Numbered from the stretch's first letter, positions 1 to 13,877 are shown. The stretch: DNA of 64,000 nucleotides from Brachionus plicatilis (GCA_010279815.1 QEOQ01000431.1:39160-103159), one strand, 5' to 3'. Numbers and translations: made by a program. The notes: a model not told the origin generated them from the letters alone.

Positions 1-1148
1 GCCGATGGAGACCGAATGGTAAGTCCTAGAGCTTAGCTTATGGTCTTGCGTGAAAGCTTATAAAATATACTACAAGTTCAAAGCAAGTCGGCTATCGTCC
101 GGCCTTTTATTAGTCTTTAAAGTATAGGTCCTTTTTTTAGTAAAAAATAGGTGGTCCGGGTTTTAGTAATAACCGTCATGGAAACTTAATTACAAATACT
201 TTGGTTAATATATGTCATCGTTTTTTTTGCTAATAAGTAAATATCGATAATTACGTTACAAGACGTAAATTTTGAAATAAATAAAATCATCAATTTTTCC
301 TGTTTTTTCTATTTTTCTCGTAATTAACTGAAATTAAAAAGACAATATAACTATTTTCTAATTTTCTAAATTAAAAAAAATACAAATTAATGGAACAAAA
401 AAAGAAATATGAAAAAAAAAGCCAAAATATATTAAAATATATTTGTATATTTTAAAAAATTTGTGCTATGTAAAACATTAAAAAAAATCATTTTTACTAT
501 ATTTTTTTATTTTTTTTTATTGTTACTGGGCAGGAGGAGCTTCACTTCGTATGGACAGAATGTGCCTATTTCAAATGTTAGCTCGAATCCTTTTTAAATT
601 AACTTTTAAATAAAAATTTCTTTAAAAAAATGAATTAACCTCCTTTTACGAGAAATAAATTTTAAACAATTGAAAACAAAAATTAGTTAATATTTGAAAA
701 TAAAATTGTCATATGATTGATGAGCTTCACTTATTCTTGATTAATCACTCTATGGTGTCTAAACCGTCGCTTGATATTAATGCCATTTTTAAAGATTTTT
801 AATATTCACGAAAAACTTGCTTTCAAGTGTTCTGTGAGTAAGGCCAAGTCAAAGTGAGATTGCTAAATTTTAGTGTGCTGTTAAAAGACACTTTTGAAAA
901 TAGATGAAGTTGATCAAAGCCAAAAATTTTTAGAATCGTGAGAATTCTAGAGATGTGACAAGTTTGTCTTAGTTAGGTTATTTTGGAAGGTATTATTGTA
1001 ATTTTTGATTCCAGTGTTTAAGGTAAGGTTTTCAAGACCGTAGGTAGATTGAGATAGACAATACATTTTGTATAGGAATGATTTGGGTTTTGGAGGAGGA
1101 CTGATGATATTATGCATTTAATATGACAGTCCGAAAAAGCTTTTTTGG
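1..1148. other. AT-rich DNA without a recognisable gene
   Basis: I see no coding region with recognisable similarity. The only structured part is a 106-bp segment (247-352) that recurs near 57.6 kb. Short open frames here are low-complexity and have no splice context. Confidence 0.6.
247..352 (+). repeat. 106-bp dispersed repeat, copy 1
   Basis: This segment, beginning at AATTACGTTACAAGACGTAA, is nearly identical to 57604-57709 in the same orientation. The copy near 57.6 kb is split from its left flank by a 747-bp element, so this copy acts as the empty-site reference for that insertion. Confidence 0.8.
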
Positions 1149-1620
1149 GCATTGTGAAATTTGGTACAAAAAACAAAAACAAAATATTAAAAATTCCAAA
1201 GCTTAAGTTCTGAAGGACCAAAACATGTTCTGTAAATTGTAGCAACTGATACATCCTTTGTACCACCAATATACTGATTCTGCAAAACTCTGCAAAAATC
1301 AGCAAAACTCAGAAAACAGTAAATTTGTGACTTAACGTTATATTAAAAATCCAATTCCACTTTAAGTGGTGGTACAAAGGATGTATCAGTTGCTACAATT
1401 TACAGAACATGTTTTAGTCGGTCCAGATTAAAGTTCTGGCTTTTTTTATATTTTGTTTTTGTTTTTTGTACTAAAGTTCACAATGTTCTGAATTTTGCAG
1501 AATATTGCAGAATCAGTAAATTGGTGGTACAAAGGATGTATCAGCTGCTACAATTTACAGAACATGTTAAGGTCCTTCAGAACTTAAGATTTGGCAGTTT
1601 TAATATTTTGCTTTTGTTTT
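1149..1620. mobile_element. Foldback element with three arms
   Basis: The left arm (1149-1283) reads GCATTGTGAAATTTGGTAC and runs through a conserved block ending at the motif for 'tacatcctttgtaccacc'. It recurs in inverted orientation twice, at about 1365-1486 and 1510-1620. The third arm is closer to the left arm than the second is. The start resembles the ends of the foldback at 24989-25396 (GGCAATGTGAAATTTTAGTAC), so both probably belong to one non-autonomous DNA transposon group. No protein is encoded. Confidence 0.7.
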
Positions 1621-1960
1621 ATTTGAATCGACGATCTAAATCAAAACTGTTGTTGAACCCTTATCTTCTAGGGATTATTGGGAATTATTAAATACTAAGA
1701 CTAAATCTTTTTATAAATGTTTTATTTGAATCTGAAGTTATTACAAGAAAGTAGTGGTTTATATAGTAGCTAGAACATGTACTTCAGCTGCAGTTAATCC
1801 AAGATTAAATAACAAGTAGAAGTACGTCAACACTTGGGTCTTAACACTCTAATAGACAATAACCTAATGAATATTTAAAAAGATAACAATTATTTTATTT
1901 TATTTAAATTATTTTCTCTCTTTATTTATTTGATCATTATTTTCTTTTTTTTTACTTTAA

Positions 1961-2010
1961 TCTGAGGGAACATTAGCTGGTCACAGATAAACTAATAAAT
2001 AAATAATTGT
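1961..2010 (+). repeat. Hairpin plus (AAAT)n tail, retroelement 3' end
   Basis: A short motif of the form CTGA-GGAnC-nnTTAGCT-nnnCA-AGATAAA followed by an AATAAATAAATAA run. It recurs at 3367, 5187, 21911, 44473 and 54108. I infer the 3' terminus of 5'-truncated non-LTR elements or a related SINE. Confidence 0.5.
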
Positions 2011-2771
2011 CTAGAAAAAATAGAGCCGTGGCTATGCGGAAACGAAAGATGAAAAATTGCCCTAAATAAATGCAGCTACACAATTATCTCAATGAATAAG
2101 AGATTTAATTCTTTAAGCTCCATTTTTTTATCAAAACTATTGCCTGACTTGAGTAATTGGCTTTAAAAATCAAATGGAACAAGTAAAGGCTAAATGACTC
2201 AATTTAATAAAAATTTTGATAGTAATTCTGGTGTAATATTGACTTATGCTTTTCTTTAAATTTTTTTGCAAAAATGAAAAAAAATTAATTTATAAGAAAA
2301 TTTTATTTATTGCATAACTTTTTTTTTAAGACAGCGTCGCCTTATTTAACGAGACGCCGATCAAGTGGCCAGAAATCGGCCTCTGCCCAAATAATAAATA
2401 AATAATAAAAATTTCGTCTTCAAAAAAGTTGAAAGCTCAATCGCAAATAACAAGCTAGTCTTTAACAGGAACTGATTTGCTCAATATTTATTTTTAAACT
2501 TCCTTTCAGAATATCTTCTGAATCATTATTCTATGAATCAGAAAATAAATAAAAAATTAGTAAAATTGATGATAGATATCTTAGAAAATTTTCTATCTAA
2601 TGCTCTAAGTAATTTAGTTCCACTGACTAACAGGCTTCTTTTCAAGATTTGTTTCAAATCCTACTCCCCTATGTAGCTGCCACCTAATTATATAAAAATT
2701 TTCTGAATCTTTAGATAATATCCAAGGAATTTTCGGATTTTTATCTTATTTTTATTTTTCTATTTTCCCAG

Positions 2772-3315
2772 GGCAAATTGAAGTTTCAGATCAAATTTTA
2801 GGATCAAAACGACCATTTAAAATTTTAAAACTTTATTAATCTAATGATTTTAATAATTTTTAAGAAATAAATACTAAACATTACTAGACATGTTATGTCT
2901 AATAATGGTTCATTATCAAATTAACATCAAAATGATTGATCTCTAATTTATTTAACAAAAACAATCAGTAATTGAATAATTCAGGTTAAGTTAATTCACA
3001 AATTCAAATTTAAAACTTTTATATCCATTCATTCAAACTGAAATAATTTTATTTTTCTATTTTAATAAATTTAAAATTTTAAAACAGTTAATTTTTTTGT
3101 CTTTAAAAGTAAGTTTTCATTAAAATCAATTAAAATATTTAAACCTATTAAAGTTCAATAAAAAGGGACATTTTAAAATTTTAAACATGAAAATAAACTT
3201 GACATGACATGTCAAGTAATTGGTTTTAAAAAAATTTATTTTTTCTCTATTATTATAAAAATTATTACAATTTATATTTTGATCTTTTGATTTTGATCTC
3301 AAACTTCAATTTGCC
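2772..3315 (+). mobile_element. MITE family 1, copy 1 (hAT-like, 8-bp TSD)
   Basis: A 544-bp element bounded by perfect 15-bp inverted repeats (GGCAAATTGAAGTTT / AAACTTCAATTTGCC). It is flanked by an identical 8-bp direct repeat TTTCCCAG at 2764-2771 and 3316-3323. The same element occurs at 40079-40598 (direct) and 42049-42499 (inverted). There is no coding capacity. An 8-bp duplication is the usual signature of hAT-type transposition, so it is probably a non-autonomous hAT element. Confidence 0.85.
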
Positions 3316-3366
3316 TTTCCCAGCTCCTTTTTTTCCTAACTTATCAATTCATATTATTATTTTTAT

Positions 3367-3420
3367 CTGAAGGAGCCTTGGCTCGAACAGCAAAACTAAT
3401 AATTAAATTAAATAAAATAA
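3367..3420 (+). repeat. Hairpin plus A/T-rich tail, retroelement 3' end
   Basis: The sequence TCTGAAGGAGCCTTGGCTCG followed by an AATTAAATTAAATAAA tail matches the recurrent hairpin family. GAGC and GCTC can pair. Confidence 0.5.
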
Positions 3421-3769
3421 TAAACTAATTGACCAATATAATAACAATATAATAAGTTTAAAAATCGGATTCAAAAAATTTCAAGCGTTGTTACAAGTTA
3501 TGCTATACAAAAAGTCAGAATCAGACTGTAAAATTTAAAAAAATTATTTTCTACAATTAAAATTATCGTTATTAAAAAAAGATAAAAAAATTTTTTATGC
3601 TTGGATTAGGTATCTAATTAAAGCTCATTTTTTCTCCTTTTGAATCAATCATAAAACTTAAGCTTAAAAATAATAGTCTCTTTATTAATTGACTTCAATA
3701 AAACTATACGACATTTTTTTGTAGATATTTTTAATTTTTAGATATTATGTCATACGCTCTCAAAGTATC

Positions 3770-4130
3770 CAAAACTTTTAAAAAGATCATTTATCTAATA
3801 AGGGTCCCTGAAGCCTGGAAAATAGCTAATATAACAACGATTCCTACTCAAGATTTATCTGATTATCGCCCAATGTGAATGACTAGTTGCCTCGGTAAGT
3901 TACTTGAGCGTATCATACTTAACAGAGAATGTTTTCTTCTTTAGAAAAGTAATTTACTTATTCAAGAACAATCAGGATTTAGAAGGCGCAGGTGTCCCGC
4001 AGTCAACCCTATTTTCTAAATTAAAAAAAGTGTTGAATCATTTATGTGAAAAAAAAGTTTGCTGTTTATTTTTAGATATCTCTAAAGCTTTTGACAAAGT
4101 ATGGTGTGTTGGTGTGATATAGTGACATTT
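3770..4130 (+). pseudogene. Non-LTR reverse transcriptase relic
   Basis: Broken frames encode reverse transcriptase pieces in the right order: VPEAWKIANITTIP, LSDYRPM, SCLGKLLERII, LLIQEQSGFRR and CCLFLDISKAFDKVW. These correspond to RT motifs 1 to 3/A of the jockey/CR1 type. In-frame stops and frameshifts separate them. The first catalytic Asp region (LDISKAFDKVW) is present, but motifs B and C (FADD) are not found downstream, so this is a truncated dead copy. Confidence 0.8.
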
Positions 4131-7100
4131 TTGTTGATATCACTGGAAAGTTAATTAACTTAACGACGAGCGCTTAAGTAACATATATACTATAAATACT
4201 AATTATTGGGACTAAAAACAGTCCTAATATTCTCCAGAATAAACTTGTAAGGCAAATGTTTAAACTAAGAATAACCTGTCACATGCCCAGAGTCCTCAAA
4301 ATCTTAAATATTTTCAACTTTGAGCAAAATTTTTTTGGTCCTCAAAATTATCTTTTATCAACACAATTAAATTCAACTTTCTCTCTACTCAAATAATGAA
4401 CATAATATCTATTGAATCATCTTCTAAAAATTCTTTTTCAGAAGATATCGCGATCTTCACAAATCATTTTAAATTAAATTTTCACACAATCTCTAAAAAT
4501 ATTTTAGAATTTAAAAAGAGTTTAAAAAGGGAACTAACCACAAGAGATCGGATTTCTGAGTCAATTAGACTTTGTGTGCGCAATCTTAGGATAAATCTAA
4601 AATATTAGTGAGACTCATTTTAAAGATCTTTCTTATTTTTCTACTTTTCCCTCTTTGCTGTTCGATTAAAATGTGTTTTATTCAATTATTTAAAGATGAT
4701 TTTTTATATTTTTGTATTTTTTTATTCCCAGTTAAAAATTAAATTTTCTGTCTTTTTTTTTTTTTGAAACTTTAAAATTTACTTTTCCTTAAAAGGAGGT
4801 TAATTAAGTTGATAAATAAAAAAATACTTGCTACAATACATCTAAAAAGAAGATCGGATAAGATCATTTGAAAGAAAAATTTAATTTTGGTCCTAAAATT
4901 ATGGAAAAAATTCTTACCTAAAGTAAAATTGTAGGGAATTTATTTTGGCTCATGAGGTTAACCTCCTTAAAAAACTTAATTTTAAAAAATATCTCATTTT
5001 CACTTAAAGTTCGACTGGTGAATGAATACAGAGAAGGTTTAGAGTCTAGATTTGTGTAATTGCTACCTTACAATTTCTTCTTTTTTTCCTGAATCACATA
5101 TATTTAGACACATACAACCTGTCATTCTATAGTTCAAATTATTTTATTTTATAACATTTTTCCTTACTTTTTTTTAATCTGAAGAAACTTTTGCTCGTCA
5201 CAAATTAAAAATTAAACAAAAAGAAACTATGTCTATAAAAAAAATTATTCAAGACTTTAAAATCAATTTGACTTGTTTATTCCTTTTTGTTTCTTTCTTA
5301 AAAACCTTGGCTAAAACAGCCCACAGTGGCGAAAATATTAAGTACCAAACTAGATTCAAAACTAAAATTTACAGACCATTTCAAATTAATTAAAAAAAAA
5401 AGTAACATCAAAAATTCTAGGTGAATGAATGATTTTAAACAAACAAGACATTGAGTAAATCTCTGACTAGATCTTGACTAGATCCTTATTCGATTGCTGC
5501 TTCGTAATTTTAAAATCTGCCTCTCAAAAATTTAAAAAACAAAATTAAATTACCCATAATTAAAAAAATTAAAAATATAAAATTGAAAACCCTCTGAATT
5601 GTTAAAACCAGAGTTTTAGTATCACGCTGCTAATACCAAAATCAAAGTAGTAGGCTTAATTTCTTAAATTTTCCTCTCCTGCAGCTAGACCAGCATATTC
5701 AACACTATTTGAACCATTAACACCTTTCTGATTAAATTGGATTCAAAAAAAAATATTTGAAAATAAAACATTTAGTTTTTTATTTTATAATTCCCAAAAA
5801 TCCCCAGAAACCGAGGCTCCAACAAATTTGCTAATTTTTTTCTATTAAAAACAAGCAGTAACACAATCCACAAAATGCTATGCATAGAAAATATTAATGA
5901 CAGCACCAAGTCATTTTTCGTTAAATTATAAAATTATTTTTTAAATAATTAAAAAGATAATAAAATATATTTTTTTAATTAAACGCATGTTTTAAGCCAA
6001 AAGAGATAATTAATTTCTAAGTCAAATAGTCAAAGAAACTTAACAATTTTTGTTAGAGGTTAGCTTTTTTTGAATCACATAAATAAAAGTAAAAAAATTA
6101 AAATCAATTTAAATTAAAATATTAAAACAATAATATTAAATTATTCAAAAATGATTCTAAAAACTAATTTTATGGCGTGATCCTTTTAGACTTAAAATCT
6201 TCCAGTCAGAATTGAGTTTAGTATTTTTTCAATTAAATTTCCATTTCTGACATTAACAGTCTTTTTTAGATGGATAGAAAATTAAGTGGGAAGTGAGGTT
6301 CCTTTCAATTCAGCTAAATTTGAATAGGTTTTATAATAAAAGAGATAAAGAGTTCTCAAAATTGTTACAATTGGCGGCGTCTCACCGAAAAGCAAAATAT
6401 CTGTAATTCTCTTATAAAATTTTAGAATTTGCAATTTAATTAAAAATTGAATCCTAATTGTTGAGTTTTAATTTTATTAAGTGACAAGAAATTCTTGTTA
6501 CAATAATTTTTAAAAAACACCTTCTAAAATTGAGAAAATTTGAAATTTATTTTTTACCTATTAAAAGTCAAAAATTAAATTAAATGAATAATTCAAAAAA
6601 ATTTCTAAATTCAGAATAAAAAACTTCTAGAATTGAATTTGCAAAAAAAATTAAAAAAAACAATTTTATTTTAAAATCGAGTCAACCTAAATAACCATTG
6701 AAAAAACTTACTATCATGAAAAAATATTTATAGTTAAAATTAAATTTATGTTTTTAATATTAGTTAAAAAAAAACTTTTTTAAGATATAATTTATTTTTT
6801 TGACTTTGTTAATATTAATTTAGACCTTATCAATAATTTATTTAGTGTAACATAATTAATTTATGGCTTAGATCCCGAGCCTAAATTAATTTTTCATGAA
6901 AACATTTTTTTAGTTTTCATAAAAAAGGAGCCTAGTTTTTTAGTGATAAGATAGAACAAAACAGAAATTTAATTAAAAAAATTAAGAACTATTATTTTCT
7001 TATTTAATAAAAAAAAGATTTTTTGCTAAAAATAAAATTAAAATATTCCTCTGCCTTTTCACAAATATATATTCTAACAATAAAATACATTCTTTGCTTT

Positions 7101-9276
7101 TATCTTCTCATTACATGATATCAAATTCATATTCAAGCTTATTTTCTGTAAACTCTTATCCTGCTATTTAGGCTAATAGCAGGAATTAAACGCATCATAT
7201 TTAAAAATAATATTTTTCTCACTTGTTGAGTTAAACAAATATTAAAAAACAAACAAATTAAATTAATTTTTTAAAATGGATTTTTTTCTTTATTTTAAAC
7301 TGCAAAAATACGCTTCAAAATTTTCAATTTAAATCTGAAAGATAAGAATAAATTTCCGAATGATTGAATTAGAAAATCAGATTAGAAAAGTTATTTTATA
7401 TTTTTATTTAAAAATCATAATTCATTCAATGGGAAACGCAAAAATTAGGATATTAGATACATCTTTTTTCTCTTAAATCTGTTACATAATTCTTATTGAA
7501 TAAAACACTAGGTTAGAAAAACAAATTTGTTTTTATTTCCTTTTTAAATTGATGGTTGATTTTATCATTTAAAAATAATAAACCAATTTGAGTAATAAAC
7601 CGAATTTGTTTTTCTCTTTTCAACAAGCAAACTTTCACTAAAAAAAATTCCATAAAATTCAGTTTATTACATAAGATCATCAATTAGTAATTAAGTCTAA
7701 GGTGGCTGTCATGTATCTCACCATTAAATCCAAATTTAGATTTTATTCCTAAAAAAATGTATAATTTGATACTATAAATTTGAGACTAAGAATTTCTCTT
7801 AAAAAAATATTCCGACGAGTGAATAATAATTAACTGGAGCTTTTAGAACCCTAATTGTTGTGAAATTGATGACGGAAATACACAAATTTAAAAGTATGAA
7901 CTCCTGCTAAATATATTTGTATTGTTTAAGTGTTCTGGGAATATTGGCTTTCTATTAATTCTGCAAAAGAATAATTTATATTTTTGTTCTCAGTCTCCTG
8001 CGAAAAAAAAATGATGAGAAATACAGTTTCTTGAACAATTAAAAACTCTTTAGATATATCGAGTGGAAATTTTCAATTAATTAATCTGAAATCTAAAAAA
8101 AAGTAATCAAAATTTCTATAGTTTCTAAGCTGAATTCAATTTAAACTTTTAAAATTTCAGCATCCGCAATTGGCATTTCCTTGGATATTTTGTGATTCGA
8201 AACTTAATAAATTAAAGAATCAAATTCTCTAAAATTAATCTCATTTAAAGGTCTTGTATTTCTCATATGAAAATTTTACATTCATCAGAGTTTTACTTAT
8301 TTTTAGACCTTTTTAACTTGTCAAATTTCAAGCTAGATTATTTTTGTTTTAATTAAAAAAAGATTATTTCATTTCATTTCATTTGAAAAAGAAGCTTAAT
8401 ATTTCCGAGATTTTAATATTTATTTCTAAAAATAAAAAAAAACTTTTCGTGAAAATTAATTAAAAGTTCGATAAACTCAAAAAAAGATACTTAAAAAATG
8501 GTTAAATTTGACTTCAAATTAAAGATAACTTTAAGTTTTAAGCAAAATAAATTTTCTAAAAAACAATTATTGATAAAATGGATTCGCTAAAAAAAAATTC
8601 TAAGCTCATTTGGGTTTTCCAAATTTAATTTCCTTTGATTTTGTTGAAAAAGATTCAAAGAATTTTTTTCAAAAATTTTAAACATTTCAAACAAAACCAA
8701 AAAATTAAACAAAATAATTTTATCTCGAAAATCGGATGTAAGAGAGAATCTCCTTAATTTTTTGGCCTTAAGTCCTGAAATAAGCTTAAAGATTAGTGGT
8801 AAAGAAAAATTGTTTGAAAAAAATAATATTGAAATTTAAGAATTCTGAATTTGAAATTATAAAGGTGAGAATTAAATAAAAATTTAAATGTTTTAAAAAT
8901 TTTCATTAATAACTGAATCTCAATAAAATTAATTAATATCAATTTTGTTTCTAATTTTTTTGAATTATTACAATTTTATAATCTTTTCGGATTTGTCATA
9001 ATCAGGCAGGATTTAGACTCTTCTGAAAAAGACTAGTTAAAATCCTTCTTAGATGCCTCATTTTGAAAATTCCAATATAATTAAACAAATCTTTCTCTTT
9101 TATCAGAAAATGAAACTGTAGAAAATGTTATGGTTAATATTTAAAAATTATATTTATTCTTCATAGTTGTGAAAAATAAAATTGGTTTATTTAAACTACT
9201 TAGCAAAAAAATCAGATAACTTCTTATCTAAAATATTTTGAAAATATTTCAGCTAAAAACTAAATCTAAATAGATG
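4131..9276. other. Long AT-rich stretch without a gene
   Basis: About 5 kb of very AT-rich DNA with no convincing coding region on either strand. A hairpin-type retroelement tail lies at 5187-5225. The 70-codon frame at 4396-4608 looks accidental: low complexity and no recognisable domain. Confidence 0.55.
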
Positions 9277-9330
9277 ATAGTTTTCTTTGGCGCTTTTTTT
9301 AATTTTAAAAAATGCGCCAAAGAAAACTAT
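9277..9330. repeat. Perfect 17-bp inverted repeat
   Basis: ATAGTTTTCTTTGGCGC at 9277-9293 is perfectly reverse-complemented at 9314-9330 across a 20-nt A/T loop. It stands out in otherwise structureless AT-rich DNA and may be a minimal foldback or the core of a palindromic MITE. Confidence 0.75.
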
Positions 9331-12300
9331 TTTTTAAAATTAAATAAAACGAAAGAAAACATTTTTTAAAATTAAAAAAAGCATAACAAAAAACAAATGG
9401 GCTTTATTTTTAAATACCATAATAATTTAAATTTAAAATTAATTTATGATCTTAAAGAAATAAAAATGTCTCATTTTTTTGTTTCTTAAAAATATGAATA
9501 CCCTACAGTTCTTTTAATTTAAATAATTTCGGGAGGACTCCTGGGTATTTTGGGAAGATCTCAGCTTTGCCATTAAAAAAAAATTAAAAATTTTTCAATG
9601 TAATTCTAAATAAAATATTTTGTAAAAAAAGAAAATTCTATTATATATTTGTAATGTAAAATTGAATAAAGATAATCGCGTGTCGCTTGTGTAAATTAAT
9701 TTTTGAAATTAACTCATTTGTTTGAATGACACATTGAAATATTTTACACTCATTAAACATCAAAATGACTCGGAAACAAAAGAACCAGCGAGATGTCCCC
9801 GGGTTATTTAATTAGAGATAGGGACTTAAAATGCTTCAAACAATTTGATAGAGTGTTTTATTAATAGGTTGTTTTTATTTTAAAGATACTCTCAAGTAGC
9901 TTTTAAAGCTTCTATTGGGAATTTGTTGATCTCAAGAGACCAAAAATAATTGTAAATTAATTTTAAATTAAAAAAAAATCCTGGTATCAATTGATTGAGT
10001 CTCAAGAGATACATGGCCTACTGATTGTGTAATTTGAAGATTATTTCCTAGTAATTAAACTTTATTTTAAAATATCTAAATTAAATTTTTTGTTATTTTT
10101 TTAATCTGTATTACAAGTTAGCTTTTAAATGCATCTAATTTTGGGTACCAAAAAATATGAATTTTTGTTATTTATTAAAAATTTATTTTTTGCACATCAA
10201 ATAGCAGTGGTAATTAATTTTTCATTCCATTTGATAAAAAGGTAAATCTATATTTTATACTTTTTTATTAATCGTCATAAAAAATAAAACATTTTTCTTT
10301 CTTTTCTCATGTAAATTATAATGTTGTGGCTTTGAAAATCTTTTCCTATTGTCTAAAGGTAAATCAACCGGGTAGTGCCCCTGTCCTATAAAGGCCGATC
10401 GACACTTCATATATTTGTCATTATAAAAAGTCAAACTATTTGGTTTTTAAATCAAAATTTTTCGTTTTTGATTGAAAAAAAAGGTATTTTTTATTTAATT
10501 TTTTAATAATAAATGACTAAAAATTATCAAAAATAATTTGTTTAATCTTTAATTAGATACAAAATTATATGAATTTTAATCTGAAGTAAAAATAAAATCC
10601 TAATCAATATTTCGAAAATTTGCAATCCGAAATTTAACTTTGTCTCACTTTTATTTGTTTTAATTATTATTAAAATATTATTTAAAGTCATAATTTTGAT
10701 AACTTAATGTCGATTTTAAATTTTTCTTAAAAGTTTTCAAATAAAGATTTTAGAACAATCAATTAGAGTACAAATTGAAAAAAAAAAAAGATTTTTTTTT
10801 TTAATTAAAATAATAAACATCTTATGTTTAATTTTAAAACAAATTAATAAAAGCTAATTTCATCATTTGTATTAAGATTTTGATTAATTAAGTTTTGCTC
10901 GTTTGATCATGATCATGAACTTCAAGCTGCCAAATTTTACTTGGATTTTGCCCACCAAAGACTTTAATTATTTTTTTCAAAAAATTATTAAAGTCTTGAC
11001 TTGGACTTTTTTTTGAGACTTTTAAACAACTCTGAAAACAAGGCTGCAAAATATTTTGCAAATTTCTCCATTCTGCACACAATTAAAAAGTATTGGCAAT
11101 TACTTTGCAGAGTTTTAGCAGACATATATATTCTTATAATGCGAAGTTGCTTAAAATGAAGCATTTTACAAAATTAAATTATCTTTTTTTGTACTAAAGT
11201 TATCTTAACTTTTCTGAATTGAAAAGAGCTTCGAAATCCACATAAGATAAGAGAGAAAATATGGGAATATTTAGAGGTAATTCTACTTTTTAATTTAAAA
11301 TTTTCTAATTTGGCTAGATAAATCTAATTATTGAAAAATCAAAATTATTATTTATATTGAGATAAACTATAACAGTAATTTATATTAATAAATATCGAAC
11401 ACATATTTTTTGAAGAACTCAAATTAACTACAGGTGTAATCTTTCTGGTTCTTACTTGAAGGTCCTCTATCCAGACAGAAATTCCAAGTCTTACTCTAAA
11501 GTCGAAGGTTTCGGATTAAAACAATAAAGTTTTACATAAGACTTTATTGGGACACAAAGTCCGAGTCAAATACAAAACCAAAAATATATTATAGCTATTT
11601 TCTATAATCTAAAACTGAAACTAAAAATCTAATGATCAAAAAATATTATATATTATTATTATTATTCTTTATTTTTTTTTTTTATATATATGAAAAACTA
11701 CTAAATGTGCATGCAAATACAAATTTCCAATTGTGACAAAAAAACCTTCTTCTTGAGACATCTACTCAAGAATATTTTCGCTTGGAATTTTTGGTAATAT
11801 TAATCATTAAAATAAATAATGATTACAAAAATTATGATTTAAAAATGAGAAAAATAAAAACAAAGTTTGCTTGACGATTACTCTAAAATGGTTTTACGAA
11901 CGTGTTAATTCAATCGATCGAGAATCTCGAACGAATCGAAAATAACTTCAAAAATAAATTTCTAAATAAGTCAAAAGAAATTTTAAAAACCCAAGTAAAA
12001 CTAGAAATAAAAAAATAAAAAAAGGAATCAGGGAAACAGAGGATGAAATAAAGAAAATTGTAAAGAATGTATAAGTGACTCAATCAGAACATGTCTTGAA
12101 ATGATAAAATGTAATGATCATAATGGAAAAACCCTTCTCGACCTACTAATAAAAACTTTTTAAAAAAATCACAGGAAAACTTAAAAGAAATTTTTACAAA
12201 AACAGTTATTAGAAAACAATTTCAAATAATTTCTTAAAAAAAATTTTACTTAACTTAATTTAAGATTTTTCATTTTTCAAATTATTTCTCTTTATGGTAA

Positions 12301-13184
12301 AAATTTTTTATTTTATATTTTTACACCATTTTTTATAATTTTACATCGCCAGAATTGGCGTTTATTGAATCTAATAAATAAATAATAAATAAAAAAAATA
12401 ATGCCAAATTAAAATTTATTTTTTCACCATTTTTTACTTAAAAAATTGCATTTATGTAAAATTACGGAGAAGTAGCAACAGATTGAATTGGGACTCGCAA
12501 AAATATCCGAGTAGAGCTCTAATAACCCATAACAGTCGTTTCTTATTTCTCGATCCATGCATCCAATTTCGCTTAAAAAATATTTAACGTTTTTGCGCAA
12601 ACAGCCTCTTCTAGTTATTCATTCCATATATGTTTATGTCTCAATTCTGTTTATGATCCTACCTGAGAATGCGCCCAACACGACTTATTAACACTCAAAG
12701 ACTCAATTTTTTTTTATTTCGTTAAGGACCAAAGGGGTCGAATAAAACCCTAATGAGATTTGCTCTTTAAAAAAAAAAAAACTAGATTATATATTCAAAA
12801 TATGTTAAAAGATGCTACGAATTGAAAAAATAAACGCCTTTTATCATTTTTGTTTAACTTTCAAAAAAAATTATCTCTATATTTAAGTAAAAACCAAAAT
12901 TTAATTGTAAAAAAATATTTTTTATCTAAAAAAATTATGATTTTACAAAAATACTTAGTCCTTGATCGTAAAAATTTTTACAAATTGATTTGGAAATCTA
13001 CTCACGTAGACAAGGACTACATTTAAATTGATTGCATTTGCCATAAGTAAAGTTTGATTTGTTTCCATTAGATAACCTAATCTGGCCTTTTTTTGTTGCA
13101 GATTAATCAATCTCAGTTCTTGCTAATAATTGAAAAAATTGGAGCTGTAAGCTGATCGTTTTTATTTACCAAATTTATCATCGA
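9331..13184. other. AT-rich stretch without a gene
   Basis: No recognisable gene. At 12345-12400 there is a short hairpin (CGCC-AGAATT-GGCG) followed by an AATAAATAAATAATAAATAAA run, typical of a retroelement 3' end. A similar arrangement (GGCCAGAAATCGGCC plus AATAAATAAATAA) occurs at 2370-2405. Confidence 0.5.
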
Positions 13185-13490
13185 CTAGTCAAAAATCATA
13201 AAAAATGCTGAAAGTTTGGTTTCATTTATCTGACGAGTAGCATACCTTGTTTGTCCAACTTTCTCTTTATAATTAATCTTTTTTCTAAGACTTATCTCTT
13301 CTCCATTTTTCAATCTTATCCGTATGGTTCCATTTTTCGAAGTTCTATCTACCTTAGTTTCTAGTTTCTTCATTATCAGAGTCAATATTTGAATCATATT
13401 TGGCATTAGGTTGATTTGTTGTTTCTTTTTCATCTTCAAAATCATCATTATCATCTTCATCAGAGACAAGTGATTGAGTATCATCCGCAT
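13185..13490 (-). pseudogene. Acidic protein remnant with a frame shift
   Basis: On the minus strand one frame encodes an acidic stretch (SLVSDEDDNDDFEDEKETT, then DSNIDSDNEETR) that ends in a stop. A second frame continues at once with a basic segment (TKVDRTSKNGTIRIRLKNG, then EEISLRKKINYKEKV and GQTRYATRQI) to a stop near 13185. The sharp acidic-to-basic switch suggests one protein broken by a frameshift, or two exons. It may be a C-terminus of a retroelement polyprotein or a host nuclear protein. I do not recognise the family. Confidence 0.35.
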
Positions 13491-13592
13491 TTCTAAGAAG
13501 CTGAAGCCTTGTAAGGCAGCTTTTTATCGAGAAATGGTTCCCAAAATTTTAAATTTATAAAAAGAATTATTATATATATAGCATGCGACGAC

Positions 13593-13877
13593 ATGGACAC
13601 TAAGTTGAAAATTCTAAAATCAGCAAGACTACTCAAAGACAGGCAGTACGCAGGTGTCTTCATCAATAATGACAGAACTGTAGCAGAGGCTGCACACGAA
13701 AAGGGACTAAGAGCAGATGCTAAGGACAAAAACTCGAATCTGACAAAGGGAACGGGAAACCTTAAGTATGAAGAAGCAACTATAAATGGGAAGAAGGTCA
13801 AGTGGTACTGGGGAGTCCGAGGAGCATTACTTAAGAAGATCTTTAAGCCGTTTGACCACGAAAATCAGCGAGCATAG
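13593..13877 (+). CDS. LINE ORF1 C-terminal fragment
   Basis: The 94-residue frame begins just inside the element's 5' truncation point and stays open upstream to the junction, so its ATG is probably internal. It reads KLKILKSARLLKDRQYAGVF and then INNDRTVAEAAHEKGLRADA. This resembles the C-terminal part of ORF1 (RNA-binding, gag-like) proteins of animal non-LTR elements. It ends at a TAG at 13875-13877. The ORF2 frame continues in the same phase directly behind this TAG. A full ORF1 would be several hundred residues, so most is missing. Confidence 0.65.
   Translation: MDTKLKILKSARLLKDRQYAGVFINNDRTVAEAAHEKGLRADAKDKNSNLTKGTGNLKYEEATINGKKVKWYWGVRGALLKKIFKPFDHENQRA

Noticed and set aside
10340..10420. 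Possible tRNA or small RNA in a GC-rich blip
   Set aside because: No cloverleaf, anticodon arm or T-loop (GGTTCGA) could be drawn.
13493..13801. 102-residue minus-strand frame
   Set aside because: It is antisense to LINE ORF1 and crosses the target duplication border.
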